Translations under genes and position numbers: made by a program
Source of the DNA: DATATB01 sp036268995
Lineage (GTDB): Bacteria > Planctomycetota > Planctomycetia > Pirellulales > PNKZ01
Length of the DNA: 64,000 nt
Direction of reading: 5' to 3'
Assembly: GCA_036268995.1 (NCBI GenBank)
Contig: DATATB010000099.1
Location: 1 to 64,000 of the forward strand
The notes under the pieces: model-generated
Database searches by the model: none
What the model was told of the DNA's origin: nothing
The model's input: the letters and a program-made list of their open reading frames with translations, nothing else
Part shown: one piece after another, positions 57,538-64,000 of the stretch
Position numbering within the stretch: position 1 is the stretch's first letter
Layout of the letters: each line of letters begins with the position of its first letter

Positions 57538-57946
57538 TACACTCGGTCTTCGCCAATTCCTGCACGCGCAGAATCACGGGACCGAGTTCCGATGCGTAAT
57601 CGTCAAGGTGGATCGGATCCATACGGAGCAATACCCACGGAACGTCGTCGCCTGCCGCGTATGTTGGAATTCCAACGAGCACCGGCACCACTCGCCCACG
57701 ATAGTTTCCGGCGGTGAGCGCGTACTGTACCTCTTGCCGCACGGTTTGCGACTTGACCGACTCCCGCGTGAAGACGGCCACCATCAGCTCCGACGAGTCG
57801 AGCGCATTGGCTCTAGCGCTGTTCGGATTTTCGCCAGGTACAAGGTCGTCCTGATCCCAGACCTGAAACCCCGCAGCCCGCAATCCCGAGATCAAGCGGC
57901 CGACGAACGCATGGTCAGGATCGCAATGGCTGACGAAAACTTGCAC
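57527..57946 (-). CDS. TIR-domain protein (first gene of TIR pair)
   Basis: 139 residues from the GTG at 57946, chosen because GAGGA stands six bases upstream and the TIR fold begins at once (VQVFVSHCDPDHAFVGRLIS); a TTG at 57970 in the same frame has no Shine-Dalgarno. GFQVWDQDDLVPGENPNSAR is the BB-loop region, and QTVRQEVQYAL carries the catalytic-type Glu (residue 72). The last 45 residues (VVPVLVGIPTYAAGDDVPWV, LGPVILRVQELAKTE) are regular for TIR. It is transcribed from the tmRNA-like promoter and 5' fragment directly upstream (57981-58132). Confidence 0.82.
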   Translation of the reverse strand: MQVFVSHCDPDHAFVGRLISGLRAAGFQVWDQDDLVPGENPNSARANALDSSELMVAVFTRESVKSQTVRQEVQYALTAGNYRGRVVPVLVGIPTYAAGDDVPWVLLRMDPIHLDDYASELGPVILRVQELAKTECNAP

Positions 57947-57980
57947 GTTCCGTCCTCGCGGCACAGCCAATTAGTAAAGA

Positions 57981-58132
57981 GAAGATAACGGTCAGCTTTT
58001 AACGTGGCCAACTGACCAACCACGGCACGCCGCCCGCGCTTCTAGCTGTCCGGTCGATCCCAGTTCGCCCCCGGAAAAGCCAAGCGATTTGGCCGCCGCC
58101 CGGGACGTATCCCACGCGGCTGAGCCATTATA
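57981..58132 (-). pseudogene. Duplicated ssrA promoter and 5' fragment upstream of the TIR genes
   Basis: The minus-strand sequence 58072-57981 matches the first 92 bases of tmRNA (56979-56888) at 91 positions with no gap. It ends four bases before the place where the tag resume codon would be. The upstream leader is also related but more diverged, with the TATAAT at 58132-58127 kept. The 3' half of the tRNA-like domain is missing, so this copy cannot act alone as tmRNA. The first TIR start codon lies 35 bases beyond the break point. Confidence 0.85.
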
Positions 58133-58415
58133 CGGTCGGCTGCCACGACCGGCCAGCTTAACTTGAAGCCAGTCGCTGGCCGGCCCCGAATTGGTTGCCG
58201 CGGGCGATCGGGTCTTGTTATAGTGTCTCTGGTTCGTCGTTGCCCGCCAGTTCCTGCCTGCCTTGCCACGTGCTCGCCAGTTTGTTGATGGGTGTCGCCG
58301 CGCACAAACCGTGCGTCGCCGGCCGATCGCGATGACGCCGCGGTGTCGGCCGAACGCCTCTGCCGGGATCCGGAATGCATTCAAGGGGCACCGCACAATC
58401 GAAGGATACCTTTCG

Positions 58416-61400
58416 ATGGAACGCCCTTGGCTGCGTTTGATCGGTGCCATTGCCGCGCTGTGCGGGGCGATGCAGCCGTGCCAGGCCGACGACGGCATCG
58501 CGTTTTTCGAAGCCAAGATTCGGCCGGTCCTCGCCGATCGCTGCTACCGATGCCACAGCGCGAGCACTAAGCAAAGCGGCGGGCTGGTGCTGGATTCGGC
58601 GGCCGGTTGGAAAACAGGCGGTGATTCCGGCCCGGCGCTGGTGCCCGGCAAGCCGGACCAAAGCCTGCTGCTCGATGCCGTGCGCGGGACGGATCCCGAT
58701 TTTCGCATGCCGCCAGAAGGCGAGGGCGAGCGCCTGACGCCAGCCCAAATCGCAGATTTCGAAGCCTGGATCAAGCTGGGAGCGCCCGACCCGCGCGTCG
58801 GCGCGGCGGCCCCTGCCGCGAAAACCTGGGCGGAGATCTTCGCAGGGCGGAAGCAATGGTGGAGCCTGCAGCCCGGGCGTGCGGCCGATCCGCCGGCGAT
58901 CGACGAAACGGTCTGGTCGCAAAACGAGGTCGACGCTTTCCTGCGGGCTCGAACGCGGCACGAGGGCATCGCCCCGTCGGGGCTGGCCGATCCGCGCACG
59001 CTGGTTCGCCGTGCCACGCTCGTGCTCACCGGCCTGCCCCCGACGCCGCAGGAAGTGGCGGCGTATGTTGCAGCGTCCAAGCACGGCGCCGACAGTGCCT
59101 TGGCCGCGCTGGTGGATCGGCTGCTGGCCTCGCCGCACTTTGGCGAACGCTTCGCACGGCATTGGCTGGATGTCGTGCATTTCAGCGAAACCAGCGGCAG
59201 CGAGTTCAATTACGATGTGCCTTTTGCCTGGCGCTATCGCGATTATGTCATTCGGGCCTTCAACGCCGACTTGCCGTACGACCAGTTCGTGCGCGAGCAC
59301 ATTGCCGGAGACCTGCTGGCCCAGCCACGATGGAACGCGGCGGACAAGTTCAACGAATCGGTGATCGGCACTGCCTTCTATCGCTTTGGCGAAGTCAGTT
59401 CGCAGAGCTGCGTCGAGTTTCCCAGCGTCGGGATGGATATTGCCGACGGCCAGCTCGATACGCTGACCAAGGCGTTTCAAGCCAGCACCGTCGCCTGCGC
59501 CCGTTGCCACGACCACAAGCTCGACGCCATCTCGACCAAGGATTACTACGCGCTACTCGGCATCCTGCGCAGTTCGCGCTCGGTGCAGCACACGCTGGAC
59601 GGGCCGGAAGTCAATCGCGACAGCACTGCCCAGCTCCGCCGGCTCAAAGCCGCCTTGCGGGCCGAGCTGGCCGCAGGCTGGCGGAAGGATGCCGCGGCCA
59701 TCGACGCGGCCAAACTTTCCGAGCTCGCCGCAGCCGGAAAAGAATCCGCGCGCCCAAGCTCCGACCCGCTGCATGCGTGGGCCGAAGTTCGCACGCCGGG
59801 CAAATCGGGTGCGCAAGATGTGGCCGCTCGCTGGCGAGCACTGGGCAGAGAGCAAGCCGAGGAATCCGCGCGCCGCTTGGAATTCAATCATAAAAACTTT
59901 GTCACGCTGGCCGATTTTCGCAATGGCACGCCCAGCGGCTGGTCCGCCGACGGCATGGGCTTGCGCGACGGCCCTGGCCGCAGCGGCGACTTTACGGTGG
60001 CGCACGAGGGCGACGGAGCGCTGGGTGCGGTGCTGCCGGCCGGTGCTTTCACGTTTGCGCTATCGGACAAACTGAACGGCGCGTTGCGGTCTCCCGTGCT
60101 CCATCGCACGCACAGCAACGTCAGCTTTCAGATCCTGGGCGGGCACAACAGCCTCGCGCGGCTCGTCTTCAACAATTGTCAGCTCGCCCCGCATTACAAG
60201 TCGCTGCACCATGCCGAGTGGAGCTGGGTCACGGTGCCATTTCCGGGAAACACCGATTCGCTCCGTCCTTACGCCGAACTGGTCACCTTCTGGGACAACC
60301 CGAAGTTTCCGGAGCCGCAAGGCGACAGCGACAAGGATTCCGGCGTGCAACGCAGTCCGTGGAGTGTGCATGCCAAGAATCCGCGCACCTGGTGGGGCGT
60401 GCGACGGATCGTCGTTCACAATGGCAACGAGCCGCCAAAGGACGAGCTGACTTACCTCGCGCGGCTGTTTGGCGGCAATGTGCCGACATCGGCTGACGAA
60501 GTTGCGGCCCGGTACGCGCAGATCGCCAGTCAAGCGGTCGAAGCCTTCGCTGCCGATCGCGCTACGGACGACGACGTGTGTTGGCTCCAGTGGCTGGTCA
60601 AGAACCGACTGCTGGCGAACCAGAATGCTGCTTCGCCGCGGCTGGCGCAACTCGTCGCTCAATACCGCGACGTCGAGCAAAACCAGATTTCGCTCCCGCG
60701 CATGATCGCGGGCGTGGCCGACGAAGGCGACGGCTTTGATCATCCGGTGCTTGTCCGCGGCGACTGCACAAAGCCCGGCACGCCGGTCGAGCGCCGCTAC
60801 TTGGAGGTGCTGTACAGCCGGGGCGAACTATACCGTCGCGGCAGCGGACGCCTGGCCCTGGCCGAGGCACTGACGAGGCCCGAGAATCCATTCACGGCGC
60901 GGGTGATGGTGAACCGCGTCTGGCAATGGCTATTCGGTGCTGGCCTGGTGCGCACGCCCGACGACTTTGGCCATCTCGGCGAAAAGCCCTCGCACCCCGA
61001 ACTGCTCGAGCACCTCACGGCGCAGTTCATTGCCGACGGATGGTCGGTCAAAAAGCTGGTCCGGTCGCTGGTCCTCACCCGGGCTTTTCAGTTGGATGCG
61101 GTGCCGACGCAGGCCGCCAGGGAGCGTGATCCGCAGAACATTCTGCTGACGCATTACTCGGTCCGCCGAGCGGAAGCGGAAGTAATTCGCGATAGCATTC
61201 TGGCAGTCTCGGGCCGGCTGGATCCGACGCTGCTGGGCCCCAGCGTCCATCCTTACCGCGAGAAAGACGATACGCAGCTGCGATTGTTCGCGGGTCCGCT
61301 CGACGGCGACGGCCGCCGCAGCATTTATCTCAAGGTCCAACTCATCGAAGCGACGCGATTCTTGAGCGCGTTCAATCTGCCGGGCGGCAAAGTCGTGCAG

Positions 61401-61717
61401 GGCCGGCGTGATAACAGCAACGTACCGGCCCAAAGCCTGGCCCTGCTGAATGATCCCTTCGTGCTGGCGATGGCCGATTTTTGGGCTGGCCGGCTCGTGA
61501 CGCGGAAAAACGATACCGTTGCCGGGCGAGCGAGCTCGATGTTCGAAACCGCGTTGGGACGCGTGCCGACGGCCAGCGAACGCGAGGTGTTCGTGGCGGC
61601 GGTGCGAAGTTTTGCTCAGCTGCGTGGAGTTGCGGAGCAAAACGTCCTGGCCAGCCGCGTGGTGTGGAAGGACTCCGCGCACGCGCTGTTCAACTTTAAA
61701 GAACTGATCTTCATTCC

Positions 61718-61721
<4 letters not shown>
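58416..61721 (+). CDS. PSCyt1/DUF1549/DUF1553 planctomycete protein
   Basis: 1101 residues from the ATG at 58416 (AAGGA ten bases upstream and a signal, LIGAIAALCGAMQPCQA). Domain order is typical of these planctomycete proteins: a PSCyt1 cytochrome-type domain with the haem motif CYRCH (KIRPVLADRCYRCHSASTKQ), DUF1549 (from about residue 165, with ARHWLDVVHFSETSGSEF), then DUF1553 (PFTARVMVNRVWQWLFGAGL, SVRRAEAEVIRDSILAVSG). Such proteins are exported and usually followed by a DUF1501 gene, as here. Their biochemical role is not known. The stop overlaps the start of the next gene by four bases. Confidence 0.92.
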
Positions 61722-63151
<1,430 letters not shown>

Positions 63152-63323
63152 GGCAGCCGCCAGATTTGAAAGATAGGAAACCGGTCGCGGCTCGCGAATA
63201 TCGTTTACAGAAACGGTCGCTGAGGCTACATTGCCTGCGCAACCGCTGTTGACTCCCCACCGACGTTTGTTCCTGCCGCGCGACACGCCATCCTTCGCAT
63301 CCACGCCCCGCGAGGAGCCAGCC

Positions 63324-64000
63324 ATGAACTCCGCTGGACGACCGGCATTTCCCCAGCATCCGCGGTTCTCGCGCCGCCATCTGCTCGAGGCGGGCAGCAT
63401 CGGACTGCTCGGGCTGGGTATGAACCATGTCGAGGCGCTGCGGGCCATGGCCGGCACCACGGCCGCGCCCAAGGCCGACGCCTGCATCTACATCTTCCTT
63501 TCCGGCGGGCTTGCGCAGCACGAAAGTTTTGACCTCAAGCCCGAGGCGCCCGATGGCGTGCGCGGCGAGTTCAAGCCGATTGCCACCACCACGCCGGGCA
63601 TCGAGATCTCCGAGCACTTGCCGTTGCTGGCCCAGCGCAGCCGCCATTGGGCCCTGTTGCGGTCGCTCTCTCACGGCTCGAACGACCATTCGGCCAGCCA
63701 TCACATCATGCTCACCGGGCGCTCGACGATGCCCGTGGGCTTTGATCCCAATCGGCCGAAGGCAGTCGATTATCCGGCCATGGTCTGTGTGGCGGGCCAC
63801 AATGCCGCGCGGCAAAACACGAACCTGCCGCCGGCCGTGGTCCTGCCCGAGACGCTCATTCATTGGTCGGGCCGGACCATTCCCGGCCAGTACGGCGGCC
63901 ACATGGGCCATCGGCGCGATCCGTGGTTTATCGAGGCTTCGCCGTATCATCCCGTGCAGCGCGGCGCGTATCCCGGCTACAACTTTGCCAATGCAGGGCT
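63324..64000 (+). CDS. Second DUF1501 protein, Tat-exported (3' partial)
   Basis: Starts at the ATG at 63324 with GAGGAG upstream and runs off the window. A twin-arginine signal (FSRRHLLEAGSIGLLGLGMN) is followed by the DUF1501 start (ACIYIFLSGGLAQHESFDLK, SLSHGSNDHSASHHIMLTG). It differs clearly from the first DUF1501 protein, so it is not a recent duplicate. It is separated by 172 bases that hold no gene, and may have its own promoter. Confidence 0.9.
   Translation, partial: MNSAGRPAFPQHPRFSRRHLLEAGSIGLLGLGMNHVEALRAMAGTTAAPKADACIYIFLSGGLAQHESFDLKPEAPDGVRGEFKPIATTTPGIEISEHLPLLAQRSRHWALLRSLSHGSNDHSASHHIMLTGRSTMPVGFDPNRPKAVDYPAMVCVAGHNAARQNTNLPPAVVLPETLIHWSGRTIPGQYGGHMGHRRDPWFIEASPYHPVQRGAYPGYNFANAG

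Overview
The window looks like a chromosomal segment from a Pirellulales-type planctomycete. The base composition is GC-rich. The right edge carries the planctomycete signature cluster: a cytochrome-domain (PSCyt1/DUF1549/DUF1553) protein followed by two Tat-exported DUF1501 proteins. There are many secreted or lipid-anchored proteins of unknown function, a bacillithiol deacetylase gene, and a tmRNA tag ending in ALAA. Housekeeping genes alternate with short accessory islands, broken genes and dispersed palindromic repeats.

Layout. 1-3609: an effector/immunity locus, with a nuclease-like effector (5' end outside the window), its overlapping immunity candidate, a second HNH-like toxin module lacking a proper start, and its immunity candidate. 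3791-14095: a secreted Ntn hydrolase, a ribokinase remnant, the pyruvate dehydrogenase genes (lpd, aceE, aceF) and an exported transglutaminase. 14167-16503: two copies of a small-gene/HNH cassette (the second decayed), an XRE antitoxin-like regulator with two operator palindromes, and a hypothetical gene. 16607-30926: groESL, two exported proteins sharing a C-terminal tail, a YjhG/YagF-type dehydratase, a large anchored protein, a CFA-like methyltransferase, a cupin, rsmD and an exported cyclophilin. 31152-38267: a LysR regulator with gltB and gltD. 38331-46852: a hypothetical gene, an amidase, a zinc-ribbon membrane protein bracketed by two inverted-repeat elements, M32 carboxypeptidase, lipoproteins, bshB1 and a Xer recombinase. 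47041-50551: a second effector locus whose 501-residue protein shares a module with the effector at base 1 but ends in an HExxH metallopeptidase-like domain. 51047-56066: an ArsR/AHSA1 pair, a frameshifted hydrolase and an APC transporter. 56257-58132: the tmRNA gene, a two-gene TIR operon, and a second copy of the tmRNA promoter and 5' region placed directly upstream of the TIR genes. 58416-64000: the DUF1549/DUF1501 cluster.

Two systems stand out. The first is a candidate polymorphic-effector family in which one shared module (41 of 60 residues identical without gaps) is joined to unrelated C-terminal domains in two loci 47 kb apart. The second is a TIR-TIR gene pair transcribed from a duplicated tmRNA promoter and tmRNA 5' domain. 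That fragment matches the real ssrA at 91 of 92 positions and stops four bases before the tag resume codon.
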